A stretch of 64,000 nt of DNA from positions 181,233-245,232 of the forward strand of contig NZ_LMGZ01000020.1 of NCBI RefSeq assembly GCF_001427605.1, in the 5' to 3' direction. This stretch comes from Devosia sp. Root635. GTDB lineage: Bacteria > Pseudomonadota > Alphaproteobacteria > Rhizobiales > Devosiaceae. This document shows, in pieces, positions 34,787 through 43,291 of this stretch. The position numbers were made by a program, and so were the translations under genes. Numbering within the stretch: position 1 is the first letter of the stretch; each line of letters begins with the position of its first letter. The notes beneath the pieces are model-generated. The model was given only the letters and a program-made list of their open reading frames with translations, was not told the origin of the DNA and did not search any database.

Positions 34787-34812
34787 ACTTTCGCCGACCA
34801 AGAGGAATTTCC

Positions 34813-36057
34813 GTGTCACTATTTGGAACATTGCGCATGCCGCGCAATCTTGTTTTCGGGGCCGGCCAGCGGCATGCGCTGCCCCCTTTCGCCGCTTCAC
34901 TGGGACAGCGGGCGCTGGTGGTAACCGATGAACGGCTGGCGGCCGACCCGATATTCGCCGCGCTGCTGGATGGGCTGGCCAGGGCCGGGCTGCAGGTGCG
35001 GGTGTTTGACGGGGTGATTGCCGAGCTGCCGGTCGCCTGCATCGCAGCGGCGGTGGAGGCGGGCCGCGTGCATGGCGCCGACCTGGTGATAGGCATCGGC
35101 GGCGGTTCCTGCCTCGACGCGGCCAAGGTCGCGGCGCTGCTGCTGAGCCATGGCGGCACGGCTTCCGACTATTACGGCGAATTCCGGGTGCCCGGCCCGG
35201 TCCTGCCGCTGATCTGCATCCCCACCACGGCGGGGACGGGTTCGGAGGTAACCCCGGTCGCCGTGGTGACCGATCCCGACAAAGCCCTCAAGGTCGGCAT
35301 TGCCAGCCCGCACCTGATCAGCCACACGGCGATCTGCGACCCGGAGCTGACCTATTCGTGTCCACCGGGCCTGACGGCGGTTTCGGGCGCCGATGCGCTG
35401 ACCCATGCCATCGAAGCCTATACCACGAAGCGGCGTCAGCCCGGTCCGGAGCTGGTGCACGAACATGTGTTCCTGGGCAAGAATGCGCTGAGCGACCACT
35501 ATGCGTTGCTGGCGATCTCTCATATTTCGGCCGGGCTCAAGCGCGCCTATGACGACGGTTCGGACAGCGAGGCGCGCGGTCGGCTGATGCTGGGGGCGAC
35601 GGCAGCAGGCCTGGCCTTCGGTACCGCCGGCACCGCGGCCGCCCATGCGGTGCAATATCCGGTCGGCGCCATGACCCATACGCCGCACGGCGCCGGGGTT
35701 GCCACGCTCATGCCCTATGTGATGACATTCAACAGCGGCTGGTGCGCGCCCGAACTCGCCGAGATCGGCCGGGCCATGGGGCTTGTGGGCCGCGGTACGA
35801 CGGAGGAGCAGGCCGCTGCGACCGTTGACGCCGTTGCAGCGCTGTTTGCCGCCATCGGCATCCCCAGGACGCTGGCGGGGCTAGGTGTGGAGGAAGCGCA
35901 ATTGCCCCAGATCGCCGAGCAATCCATGGGGATCACGCGGCTGATCAAGAACAATCCGCGCCCCATTGACGACGCATCCATGATGGACCTGGTGCGAGCC
36001 GCTTTTACCGGCGACCGCATGCGGCTCCGCTCCACAGACAAGGCTGACCGACCATGA
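34813..36057 (+). CDS. Iron-containing alcohol dehydrogenase
   Basis: A 414-residue group III (Fe) alcohol dehydrogenase. The NAD-binding GIGGGSCLDAAK is near residue 97, PTTAGTGSEVTPVAVVTD follows, and metal-ligand residues are expected in SGADALTHAIEAY and in the MTHTPHGAGVATLMPYVM segment, the family iron-ADH motif. The start GTG 34813 has AAGAGGAA upstream. It overlaps the aldehyde dehydrogenase gene by four bases, so the pair would oxidise an alcohol or hydroxy acid to semialdehyde and on to acid, as in 4-hydroxybutyrate to succinate. The substrate is not proven. Confidence 0.9.
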   Translation: MSLFGTLRMPRNLVFGAGQRHALPPFAASLGQRALVVTDERLAADPIFAALLDGLARAGLQVRVFDGVIAELPVACIAAAVEAGRVHGADLVIGIGGGSCLDAAKVAALLLSHGGTASDYYGEFRVPGPVLPLICIPTTAGTGSEVTPVAVVTDPDKALKVGIASPHLISHTAICDPELTYSCPPGLTAVSGADALTHAIEAYTTKRRQPGPELVHEHVFLGKNALSDHYALLAISHISAGLKRAYDDGSDSEARGRLMLGATAAGLAFGTAGTAAAHAVQYPVGAMTHTPHGAGVATLMPYVMTFNSGWCAPELAEIGRAMGLVGRGTTEEQAAATVDAVAALFAAIGIPRTLAGLGVEEAQLPQIAEQSMGITRLIKNNPRPIDDASMMDLVRAAFTGDRMRLRSTDKADRP

Positions 36058-37526
36058 CGCTTTCCCCAGACATCGCCTCGCAACTGGACCTCGTTGCCCT
36101 GCCCACCGATCTCTATATCGGCGGCAAATGGATGCCGGGCGCGGCCGGGCAGCGCATCGACGTGTTCGATCCCTCGACCGGCACGGCCATTGCCGCAGTG
36201 GCCGATGCCAGCATCGAGGATGCCATGGCGGCGGTGGCGGCTGCGCATGCCGCCGGTCCCGGCTGGGCGGCGACGGCGCCGCGGCAGCGCTCGGAAATCC
36301 TGCGCCGCTGCTTCGAGTTGATGATCGAGAACAAGGACATGCTGGCGCGGCTCATCAGCCTGGAGAATGGCAAGTCGCTCACCGACGCGCAGGGCGAGGT
36401 GACCTATGCCGCCGAGTTCTTCCGCTGGTTCGCCGAGGAAGCCGTGCGGCTCAATGGCGATCTCTCCACCGCGCCATCCGGCGCAAACCGAATCCTGGTG
36501 CAGCACCAGCCCATCGGTGTTGCCGTTCTGGTGACGCCGTGGAATTTCCCGGCCGCCATGGCGACCCGCAAGATCGCCCCGGCGCTGGCGGCGGGCTGTA
36601 CCGTGGTGCTGAAGCCGGCGACCGAGACGCCGCTGACCGCCTATGCGCTGGCCGCGCTCTATGCCGAGGCCGGTGTGCCCGACGGGGTGGTCAATGTGCT
36701 GACCACGCGAAAGTCGGGCCCCGTCGTCAGCGCCATGCTGCACGATCCCCGCATACGCAAGCTCTCGTTCACGGGCTCGACCGAAGTGGGCCGCCGGCTG
36801 CTGCATGAAGCGGCCGACACCGTCATTTCCTGCTCGATGGAGCTGGGCGGCAATGCGCCCTTCATCGTCTTCGACGATGCCGATCTGGACGCCGCGATCG
36901 ACGGGGCGATGATCGCCAAGATGCGCAACGGCGGCGAAGCCTGTACGGCGGCCAATCGCTTCCTGGTACAGAGCGGCATCGCCCCCGAATTTTCGCGGCG
37001 GCTGGCCGAACGCATGGGCGCCCTCAAGGTCGGCCCCGGCTATGAGGCGTCGACGCAATGCGGGCCACTGATCAACCAGGATGCGGTGGAACGGATCGAA
37101 GGGCTGGTGAGCGAGGCGACGCAGCGCGGCGCCACGGTGCTGACCGGCGGCAAGCGGCTAGAGCGCGATGGGTTCTATTTTCCGCCGACCGTCCTGTCGG
37201 GCGTCCCGACCGACGCGGCGATGTCGCGCGAGGAAATCTTCGGGCCGGTCGCCGCCATTACCACATTCGAAACCGAGCAGGAGGCCATCGCGGCTGCCAA
37301 CGACACCGAATACGGGCTGATATCCTATGTCTATACCAGCGACCTGGGGCGCGGCCTGCGGGTTTCCGAAAAGGTCGATAGCGGTATGGTGGGGCTCAAT
37401 CGCGGGGTCGTGTCGGACCCGGCCGCCCCGTTCGGCGGCACCAAGCAGAGCGGTCTCGGACGCGAAGGCGCCCATCACGGCATCCTGGAATTCTGCGAGA
37501 CCAAGTATATCGCCGTTTCGTGGTAG
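36054..37526 (+). CDS. NAD(P)-dependent aldehyde dehydrogenase (succinate-semialdehyde dehydrogenase-like)
   Basis: A 490-residue aldehyde dehydrogenase with all key residues: LVTPWNFPAAM near 160, FTGSTEVGRRLL near 240, the general base Glu263 (MELGGNAPF) and nucleophile Cys297 (GEACTAANRF). The overall pattern (GRIL-like ANRILVQHQPIGV, GLNRGVVSDPAAPFGGTKQSGLGREG) fits the GabD subgroup. The start overlaps the alcohol dehydrogenase stop (ATGA). It is the last gene of the plus-strand run before a large palindromic terminator. Confidence 0.92.
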   Translation: MTLSPDIASQLDLVALPTDLYIGGKWMPGAAGQRIDVFDPSTGTAIAAVADASIEDAMAAVAAAHAAGPGWAATAPRQRSEILRRCFELMIENKDMLARLISLENGKSLTDAQGEVTYAAEFFRWFAEEAVRLNGDLSTAPSGANRILVQHQPIGVAVLVTPWNFPAAMATRKIAPALAAGCTVVLKPATETPLTAYALAALYAEAGVPDGVVNVLTTRKSGPVVSAMLHDPRIRKLSFTGSTEVGRRLLHEAADTVISCSMELGGNAPFIVFDDADLDAAIDGAMIAKMRNGGEACTAANRFLVQSGIAPEFSRRLAERMGALKVGPGYEASTQCGPLINQDAVERIEGLVSEATQRGATVLTGGKRLERDGFYFPPTVLSGVPTDAAMSREEIFGPVAAITTFETEQEAIAAANDTEYGLISYVYTSDLGRGLRVSEKVDSGMVGLNRGVVSDPAAPFGGTKQSGLGREGAHHGILEFCETKYIAVSW

Positions 37527-37530
37527 GACG

Positions 37531-37562
37531 GCGACCTCCCCGCCGCGCGGCGGGGAGGTCGC
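37531..37562. terminator. Bidirectional palindromic terminator
   Basis: A perfect 32-base palindrome (arms beginning GCGACCTCCCCG) fills nearly the whole 37-base gap between the convergent aldehyde dehydrogenase and thiolase genes. There is no T-run; a very GC-rich stem this long could still stop or shield both transcripts. Confidence 0.7.
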
Positions 37563-37563
37563 G

Positions 37564-38739
37564 TCAGGTGCGCTCGACGCACATGGCGACGCCCATGCCG
37601 CCGCCGATGCAGAGGGTGGCCAGGCCCTTGTTCAGGTCGGAGCGCTTGAGTTCGTGCAGCAGGGTCACGAGGATTCGGGCGCCGGAAGCGCCGATCGGGT
37701 GGCCGAGGGCAATGGCGCCGCCATGGACGTTGACGCTGTCGGGGTTCCAGCCCATGCCTGCATTGACCGCGCAGGCCTGCGCTGCGAAAGCCTCATTGGC
37801 CTCGATGCGGTCGAGATCCGCGATGGTCCAGCCGGCCCTTTCGAGGGCTTTTTTTGACGCCGGAATCGGGCCGGTACCCATGATCGACGGATCGACGCCG
37901 GCCGTAGCCCAGCCGGCGATGCGGGCGAGCGGGGTGAGGCCGCGCCGGGCAGCGTCATCTTCGGCCATCAGCACCAGGGCCGCGGCGCCATCGTTGAGGC
38001 CGGAGGCATTGCCGGCGGTGACCGAACCGTCCTTGTCGAAGGCGGGCCGCAGTCGGGCCAGGGCCTCGGCACTGGTCTGGGGACGCAGGTGGTCGTCGGC
38101 ATCGACGGTCACCGTGCCCTTGCGGGTCTCGACGTTGACCGGGGTGATTTCGGCACGGAAATGTCCTGCCGCCTGCGCCGCAGCCGCTTTGTGCTGGCTG
38201 GCCAGGGCAAAGGCGTCCTGCTGCTCGCGGGTGATGCCGAACTGCCGGGCGACGTTTTCGGCGGTGATGCCCATATGGTAGGCGCCGAAGGCGTCGGTCA
38301 GCCCATCCACGACCATGGTATCGACCAGGCTCACCGGGCCCATTTTCGTGCCGCCGCGTAGGTTCTGGCAATGGGGCGACAGGGACATCGATTCCTGGCC
38401 GCCGGCGACGATAATGTTCGCGTCGCCCGAGGCAATCTGCTGCAGGCCCAGGGCGACGGCGCGTAGGCCCGAGCCGCAGACCTGGTTGACGCCGAAGGCG
38501 GTGGCCGATTTGGCAATGCCCGCTTTGATCGCCGCTTGCCGCGCCGGATTCTGTCCGGCGCCGGCGGTCAGCACCTGGCCGAGGATGACTTCGTCGACAC
38601 TATCGGGGGCAATGCCGGCACGCTCCAGCGCTGCGGCGATGGCGATGGCACCCAGTTCGTGGGCGGGCACGGTGCCCAGCGGCCCGAGGAAGCTGCCGAC
38701 CGGGGTGCGGGCGGCGCCGACGATGACGATATTGCTCAT
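37564..38739 (-). CDS. Acetyl-CoA C-acetyltransferase (acetoacetyl-CoA thiolase)
   Basis: A 391-residue biosynthetic/degradative thiolase II. Cys88 ([14 protein letters not shown]) is the nucleophile, and [16 protein letters not shown] and [12 protein letters not shown] carry the His and second Cys. The standard N-terminus is [19 protein letters not shown]. The start overlaps the CoA-transferase B stop (ATGA). In this operon it would split acetoacetyl-CoA from the CoA-transferase into two acetyl-CoA. It is not paired with PHB genes here, so a degradative role is favoured. Confidence 0.93.
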   Translation of the reverse strand: MSNIVIVGAARTPVGSFLGPLGTVPAHELGAIAIAAALERAGIAPDSVDEVILGQVLTAGAGQNPARQAAIKAGIAKSATAFGVNQVCGSGLRAVALGLQQIASGDANIIVAGGQESMSLSPHCQNLRGGTKMGPVSLVDTMVVDGLTDAFGAYHMGITAENVARQFGITREQQDAFALASQHKAAAAQAAGHFRAEITPVNVETRKGTVTVDADDHLRPQTSAEALARLRPAFDKDGSVTAGNASGLNDGAAALVLMAEDDAARRGLTPLARIAGWATAGVDPSIMGTGPIPASKKALERAGWTIADLDRIEANEAFAAQACAVNAGMGWNPDSVNVHGGAIALGHPIGASGARILVTLLHELKRSDLNKGLATLCIGGGMGVAMCVERT

Positions 38740-39392
38740 GCAGCCTTGTCCCCCAGCGCAACGGTGAAGCGGGCCTGGGTCTTGGCGGTGATCTCGGCCA
38801 TCGTGACCCCGTCGGCCAGCTCGATCAGGCGCATGTCGGTATCGCCGCGCCGGGCCACCGAGAAGACGCCGAGATCGGTGATGACGAGATCGGCGACGCG
38901 CTGGCCGGTCAGGGGAAGACTGCATTGTGTCAACAATTTGGGCTGGCCCTTGGCCTCGTGCTCCATCACCACCACGACGCGCTTGACCCCGGCCACCAGG
39001 TCCATGGCGCCGCCCATGCCCTTGACCATCTTGCCGGGGATCATCCAGTTGGCCAGGTCGCCATTCTCGGCCACCTGCATGGCGCCCAGGATCGACAGGT
39101 CGATATGGCCGCCCCGGATCATGGCGAAACTGTCGGCGCTGGAAAAGAAACTGGTTTCGGGCAGGGCGGTGATGGTCTGCTTGCCAGCATTGATGAGGTC
39201 GGCATCTTCCGCGCCGGCATAGGGGAAGGGTCCCATGCCCAGCATGCCGTTTTCGCTCTGCAGGCACACATCCATGCCCGCCGGGATGAAATTGGCCACC
39301 AGCGTCGGAATGCCGATGCCGAGATTGACGTAGAAACCGTCCTTGAGTTCACGGGCGGCACGTGCCGCCATCTGCTCGCGGGTCCAGGCCAT
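38736..39392 (-). CDS. 3-oxoacid CoA-transferase subunit B
   Basis: A 218-residue beta subunit of a family I CoA transferase (ScoB/AtoA/PcaJ). The catalytic glutamate is residue 47 in [14 protein letters not shown], with [12 protein letters not shown] at the N-terminus and [35 protein letters not shown] as the core. It moves CoA from succinyl-CoA to a 3-oxo acid. The genomic setting (acetoacetyl-CoA thiolase downstream, BKACE nearby) favours acetoacetate over 3-oxoadipate as substrate. Confidence 0.92.
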   Translation of the reverse strand: MAWTREQMAARAARELKDGFYVNLGIGIPTLVANFIPAGMDVCLQSENGMLGMGPFPYAGAEDADLINAGKQTITALPETSFFSSADSFAMIRGGHIDLSILGAMQVAENGDLANWMIPGKMVKGMGGAMDLVAGVKRVVVVMEHEAKGQPKLLTQCSLPLTGQRVADLVITDLGVFSVARRGDTDMRLIELADGVTMAEITAKTQARFTVALGDKAA

Positions 39393-40105
39393 CAGGCTAC
39401 CTCCTCGCTGGGCTGGCGCAGGGTGCGCTGCTCGATGTGCTTGACCGGCATGGCCACATGCACAAGACGGTCGACGAAAATGCCGGGCGTGTGGATCTGG
39501 TCCGGGTCGAGGCTGCCGGTCTCGACCAACTCTTCCACCTCGGCAATCGTGACCTTGCCGGCCGTGGCCATCATCGGGTTGAAGTTCCGCGCCGTCATCC
39601 GGTAGACAAGATTGCCGGCGTGGTCGCCCTTCCAGGCATGGACGATGGCGACATCGGCAACGAGGCCGGTTTCCATGACGAAATCGTCGTCGCCGAAGCG
39701 GCGAATTTCCTTGCCCTCGGCGATCAGGGTGCCGACGCCCGTGCGGGTGAAGAAAGCCGGAATGCCGGCCCCGCCGGCGCGGATGCGCTCGGCCAAGGTG
39801 CCCTGCGGGTTGAATTCGAGTTCGAGTTCACCCGACAGATACTGCTCGGCAAACAGCTTGTTCTCGCCGACATAGGACGAGATCATCTTCCTGATCTGGC
39901 GCGTGGCCAGCAGCCGCCCCAGGCCTATGCCGTCGACGCCGGCATTGTTGGAAATGACGGTGAGGTTGGTGGCGCCGGAGCGCTCGACACCCTCGATCAG
40001 CGCCTCGGGAATGCCGCAAAGGCCGAAGCCTCCCGACATGATGGTCATGCCATCTGCCAATACGCCGGCCAGCGCGTCGGCTACGCTTGAATGGACCTTG
40101 CGCAT
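39392..40105 (-). CDS. 3-oxoacid CoA-transferase subunit A
   Basis: A 237-residue alpha subunit (ScoA/AtoD/PcaI). The glycine-rich [17 protein letters not shown] and [70 protein letters not shown] region is diagnostic. GGGAGGAG precedes the start. It is the first gene of the three-gene operon, and its stop overlaps the start of subunit B (TGATG). It is divergent from a PAS-LuxR regulator across 80 bases. Confidence 0.92.
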   Translation of the reverse strand: MRKVHSSVADALAGVLADGMTIMSGGFGLCGIPEALIEGVERSGATNLTVISNNAGVDGIGLGRLLATRQIRKMISSYVGENKLFAEQYLSGELELEFNPQGTLAERIRAGGAGIPAFFTRTGVGTLIAEGKEIRRFGDDDFVMETGLVADVAIVHAWKGDHAGNLVYRMTARNFNPMMATAGKVTIAEVEELVETGSLDPDQIHTPGIFVDRLVHVAMPVKHIEQRTLRQPSEEVA

Positions 40106-40171
40106 GCGGGTTTCTCCTCCCCTCGTGGTCGTTGGGCAAACGCTAGGTCTTGCCGGGGCTGGGGCGTTAGT

Positions 40172-40183
40172 CGTATTTCTACG
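40172..40183. promoter_or_regulatory. Short inverted repeat in CoA-transferase/PAS-LuxR divergent region
   Basis: CGTA-TTTC-TACG lies 3 bases before the PAS-LuxR start codon and 67 bases from the CoA-transferase A start. It could be the binding site of the LuxR-type regulator, which would give autoregulation. It is short and could be chance. Confidence 0.3.
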
Positions 40184-40185
40184 GC

Positions 40186-40740
40186 ATGACGACAGAGCTG
40201 CATTTCGCCCTCGCCGATATTCCGGTGCCCATGGTCCACGCCACCCATCGCATTATCCGCGACTGCAACGAGGAGTTCGCATCGCTCTTCGGTTATCGCC
40301 GCGAGGAAGTGGTGGATACCAGCTTTTCCCGGCTCTATCCGGCCATTGCCGATTTCGTGCGCACCGGCGAGATGTGGCGGCACCACCTGCCGGGGGGCGC
40401 GGTCTATTACGACGAGCGCATCATGGCCGGGGCAGGGGGCAAGCGCTTCTGGTGCCGGGTGAACGGGCGCTCGCGCGATGCCGGCGACCCGTTTGCGGCG
40501 GCGCTCTACTGCTTCGAGCCAATGAGCCGCAAGGTCAGCGAAACCACGCTCAAGCTGACCGGCAGGCAGCGGCAAATCCTGACTTTGGTGGCGCAGGGCA
40601 AGACCAATGCCGCCATTGCCGAGGAGGTGGGCCTATCGCGCCGCACCGTGGAGGCCCATCGCCTGCGGCTGGCGCGCTCGGTGGGCGTGGCCAATTCGGC
40701 CGAGTTGGTGGCGTGGTTCCTGAGCCAGCCTGCGGGTTAA
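40186..40740 (+). CDS. PAS domain - LuxR-type HTH transcriptional regulator
   Basis: A 184-residue one-component regulator. Residues 8-110 form a PAS domain (VPMVHATHRIIRDCNEEFASLFGYRREEVVDTSFSRLYP), and the C-terminus is a LuxR HTH (KLTGRQRQILTLVAQGKTNAAIAEEVGLSRRTVEAHRLRLARSVGVANSAELVAWF). There is no receiver or kinase domain, so ligand sensing is probably by the PAS pocket. It faces the CoA-transferase/thiolase operon, which it probably activates. The stop overlaps the stop of the convergent GntR gene (TTAA). Confidence 0.87.
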   Translation: MTTELHFALADIPVPMVHATHRIIRDCNEEFASLFGYRREEVVDTSFSRLYPAIADFVRTGEMWRHHLPGGAVYYDERIMAGAGGKRFWCRVNGRSRDAGDPFAAALYCFEPMSRKVSETTLKLTGRQRQILTLVAQGKTNAAIAEEVGLSRRTVEAHRLRLARSVGVANSAELVAWFLSQPAG

Positions 40741-41411
40741 AGCGCGCCCTGGATATAGGTCGCCTTTAGGTAGAAATCCTTCGGCCCCTGGATATGCGTC
40801 CTGATGATGCTGGCCAGTTCATCCCCCGCACCGCGCGAAATGGCCTCGATCATGGCGAAATGCTCGCCGATGGCGATTTCGCGCAATTCCTCGCTGGGGA
40901 AGGCGCGGGTGCGGATCGGGTGGGTGGCGAAGGTGTAGTGCAGGATGGCGTCGGCCAGTTGCTGGTTGCCGGCCGCCCGATACAGCACTTCGTGGAACAC
41001 GTTGTTGAGCGAGAACACCTCGGCATAGCGCTGCTCGCGCGACGCTTCACGATGGCGCGTGGCGATGTCGGTGAGCTGCGCCACCAGCTCGGGACTGGCG
41101 GCTCGGTCGAAATGCGTCGCGGCCCGCATTTCGAGGCATTCGCGGATTTCGTAGAGTTCCTCGACCTCGGTGATGGAGTAGTCGCGCACCTGCACGCCCC
41201 TGTTGGGCTGGCGCAGCACCAGCCCCACGCGCTCCAGCTCGTCGAAGGCGCGACGCACGGCATGGCGCGTCGCCCCGGTGCGCTCGATGATCTCATCCTC
41301 CACCAGCCGCTCGCGCGGGCGAAGCTGGCCGGCGATGATCTGGCGCTGCAATTCGCGGTAAACCGCATCCCAGCTTTTCGTCTGTTCCGACAATGGCTTG
41401 GCGACCCGCAT
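40737..41411 (-). CDS. GntR family regulator, FCD subfamily
   Basis: A 224-residue regulator. The winged HTH covers AVYRELQRQIIAGQLRPRERLVEDEIIERTGATRHAVRRAFDELERVGLVLRQPNRGVQVRDYS, followed by an FCD domain (YEIRECLEMRAATHFDRAA, NNVFHEVLYRAAGN, EHFAMIEAISRGAGDELASIIRTHI) whose histidines and asparagine or aspartate may hold a metal. I choose ATG 41411 (GAGGGG upstream); a longer open frame to 41498 would run through the operator. It is divergent from the AtuA operon and most likely represses it. Confidence 0.83.
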   Translation of the reverse strand: MRVAKPLSEQTKSWDAVYRELQRQIIAGQLRPRERLVEDEIIERTGATRHAVRRAFDELERVGLVLRQPNRGVQVRDYSITEVEELYEIRECLEMRAATHFDRAASPELVAQLTDIATRHREASREQRYAEVFSLNNVFHEVLYRAAGNQQLADAILHYTFATHPIRTRAFPSEELREIAIGEHFAMIEAISRGAGDELASIIRTHIQGPKDFYLKATYIQGAL

Positions 41412-41483
41412 ACGCCCCTCGAATCCATGCTTCAACGGCAGCGAGCCTAGCCAAGTTTCCCCAGCCAGACAATCATCGTTGAC

Positions 41484-41510
41484 ATTATCGATAATCATAC
41501 CGATGATAAT
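41484..41510. promoter_or_regulatory. Palindromic operator between GntR and AtuA genes
   Basis: A perfect 12-base palindrome ATTATCGATAAT at 41484-41495 is followed by an inverted copy of its half (GATAAT at 41505-41510). The site is 20-45 bases before the AtuA start, where a repressor would block transcription. Confidence 0.6.
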
Positions 41511-41529
41511 GGCGATCAGGGAGGTCTAC

Positions 41530-42894
41530 GTGTATCGCATTGGCAGTGGCGCTGGTTTTTCGGGCGACCGCATCGACGCCCCGCAATCGGTGGTGGCGGC
41601 AATTGCCGCTGCCGGCGAAGGCGGGACCGTGATCTTCGAGACGCTGGGCGAGCGCACCCTGGCGCTGGGGCAGATCGCCAAGCGGCAGGACGCGGCGCGC
41701 GGCTACGAACCGCTGCTGGAAGATATGCTCGAACCGATCCTGGCCCGCTGCGTATCGGCGGGCATCGTCATCGTCGGCAATTTCGGTCAGGCCAATCCAC
41801 CAGCCGCCGCCGCCGCCATCCAGGCGCTGGCGATACGGCTCGGTCTGGGCGGACTGCGCATCGCCGTGGTTTCGGGCGACGACCTCGTGGGCAGGATCGA
41901 CCTGTCGCAGACCGAGCGCTGGGATGGCGACGGCAGGCTGCCCGGCATCGATGGCGATGTCATCGCCATCAACGCCTATCTCGGCGCGGGCGCCATTGCC
42001 GACGCCATACGGGCCGGCGCACAGGTGGTGGTGACGGGCCGCGTGGCCGATCCGGCGCTGGCTTTGGGGCCGCTGGTGGCGCATTTCAACTGGGCCTGGG
42101 ACGATCTCGACCGGATCGCGGCGGGGACGCTGGTGGGGCATCTGCTGGAATGCGGCGCGCAGGTTTCGGGCGGCTTTTTCGCCGATCCGGGCTTCAAGGA
42201 TGTGCCGGGCACCGCCAATATCGGCTTTCCCATTGCCGAGGTCGAAGCCGATGGCAGCTTCGTCATCACCAAGGCGGCGGGCACCGGCGGGCTGGTCGAC
42301 CTGCGCACGGTCAAGGAGCAGTTGCTCTACGAAATCCACGACCCGGCGGCCTATCTCACGCCCGATGTTACGCTCGATATTACCGACGTAGATCTCGAAG
42401 AGATCGGGCCCGATCGGGTGCGGGTGTCCGGCGCGCGCGGCCATGCGGCGCCAGCGCGACTCAAGGCCACGGTCAGCTTCTACGGCGACTGGCTGGGCGA
42501 GGCCGAGATTTCCTATGCCGGTCCCAATGCGCTGGCACGGGCCCGGCTGGCCATCACCACCATCAACGAGCGGGTGCGGATGCGCGACATTCCGGTGCGG
42601 CACCGCGCCGACATCATCGGCACGGTCAGCGCCTTCGATTCCGATGACGGCGATTTCCTGGCCGATTTCGATGACACGCCAGACGGCGACTATCGCGTGC
42701 GCTTCGCCTTTGGCGGGGGGTCGCAGCGCGAGGTCGAGCGGGCCGTGCAGGAGGTCAACGCGCTCTATTGCTGCGGCCCGGCCGGCGGCGGCGGCGTGCG
42801 CCACAGCGTGCGTCCGCGGGTGCGGACGCTGTCGCATATGGTGCCGCGCGCGCTCGTGGAAACCGGTTTCCATTTTGCCGGAGAGCCGTCGTGA
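41530..42894 (+). CDS. AtuA family protein (acyclic terpene utilisation, DUF1446)
   Basis: A 454-residue protein with the AtuA N-terminus YRIGSGAGFSGDRIDAPQSVV, followed by VIFETLGERTLALGQ, VIVGNFGQANPPAAAAAIQALA, the NAYLGAGAIADAIRAGAQVVVTGRVADPALALGP core and a C-terminal GPAGGGGVRHSVRPRV. The family is named for a Pseudomonas gene cluster for citronellol/geraniol breakdown, but its reaction is unknown and most members are outside terpene clusters. GTG 41530 has AGGGAGG 5 bases upstream; longer starts fall in the operator. Its stop overlaps the next start (GTGA). Confidence 0.85.
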   Translation: MYRIGSGAGFSGDRIDAPQSVVAAIAAAGEGGTVIFETLGERTLALGQIAKRQDAARGYEPLLEDMLEPILARCVSAGIVIVGNFGQANPPAAAAAIQALAIRLGLGGLRIAVVSGDDLVGRIDLSQTERWDGDGRLPGIDGDVIAINAYLGAGAIADAIRAGAQVVVTGRVADPALALGPLVAHFNWAWDDLDRIAAGTLVGHLLECGAQVSGGFFADPGFKDVPGTANIGFPIAEVEADGSFVITKAAGTGGLVDLRTVKEQLLYEIHDPAAYLTPDVTLDITDVDLEEIGPDRVRVSGARGHAAPARLKATVSFYGDWLGEAEISYAGPNALARARLAITTINERVRMRDIPVRHRADIIGTVSAFDSDDGDFLADFDDTPDGDYRVRFAFGGGSQREVERAVQEVNALYCCGPAGGGGVRHSVRPRVRTLSHMVPRALVETGFHFAGEPS

Positions 42895-43271
42895 CGGCCC
42901 TCATGCAGACCGTCAGCCTGCACCGGATCGCCCATGGCCGTTCGGGCGACAAGGGTAACCGGCTCAACGTCAACATCATCGCCTATGAGCCGCGACACTG
43001 GCCGGTGCTCGAGGCCGAAGTCACCGCCGAGCGGGTGGCGGCCCTGTTCGCCTATCGTGGCGTCATCCAGGTCACGCGCTATGCACTGCCACGCCTGGGC
43101 GCGCTCAATTTCGTCATCGAAGACGCGCTGGAAGGCGGCGTCAATTCGAGCCTGGGGCTCGATACCCACGGCAAGTGTCTGAGCTATCTCGTACTCGGAA
43201 TGGACGTCCGGGTGCCCGTTGAACCCGGTGATGGCCACGAGGCCGAACCGGTGCTGCAAACCGCCCGCTAG
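42891..43271 (+). CDS. AtuA-related C-terminal-domain protein
   Basis: A 126-residue protein matching the separate AtuA-associated domain: VSLHRIAHGRSGDKGNRLNVNIIAYEP then GVIQVTRYALPRLGALNFVIEDALEGGVNSSLGLDTHGKCLSYLVLGMDVRVP. It is usually encoded next to, or fused to, AtuA, and probably forms one complex with it. Start GTG 42891 overlaps the AtuA stop; ATG 42903 is another possibility. No cofactor motif is seen and the function is unknown. Confidence 0.82.
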   Translation: MTALMQTVSLHRIAHGRSGDKGNRLNVNIIAYEPRHWPVLEAEVTAERVAALFAYRGVIQVTRYALPRLGALNFVIEDALEGGVNSSLGLDTHGKCLSYLVLGMDVRVPVEPGDGHEAEPVLQTAR

Positions 43272-43291
43272 GGGCAACAAGGGAGGAATAA

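Noticed and set aside
38740..39267. Upstream extension of the acetoacetyl-CoA thiolase frame.
   Set aside because: It overlaps the CoA-transferase B gene; the thiolase N-terminus [13 protein letters not shown] begins at 38739 with ATGA coupling.
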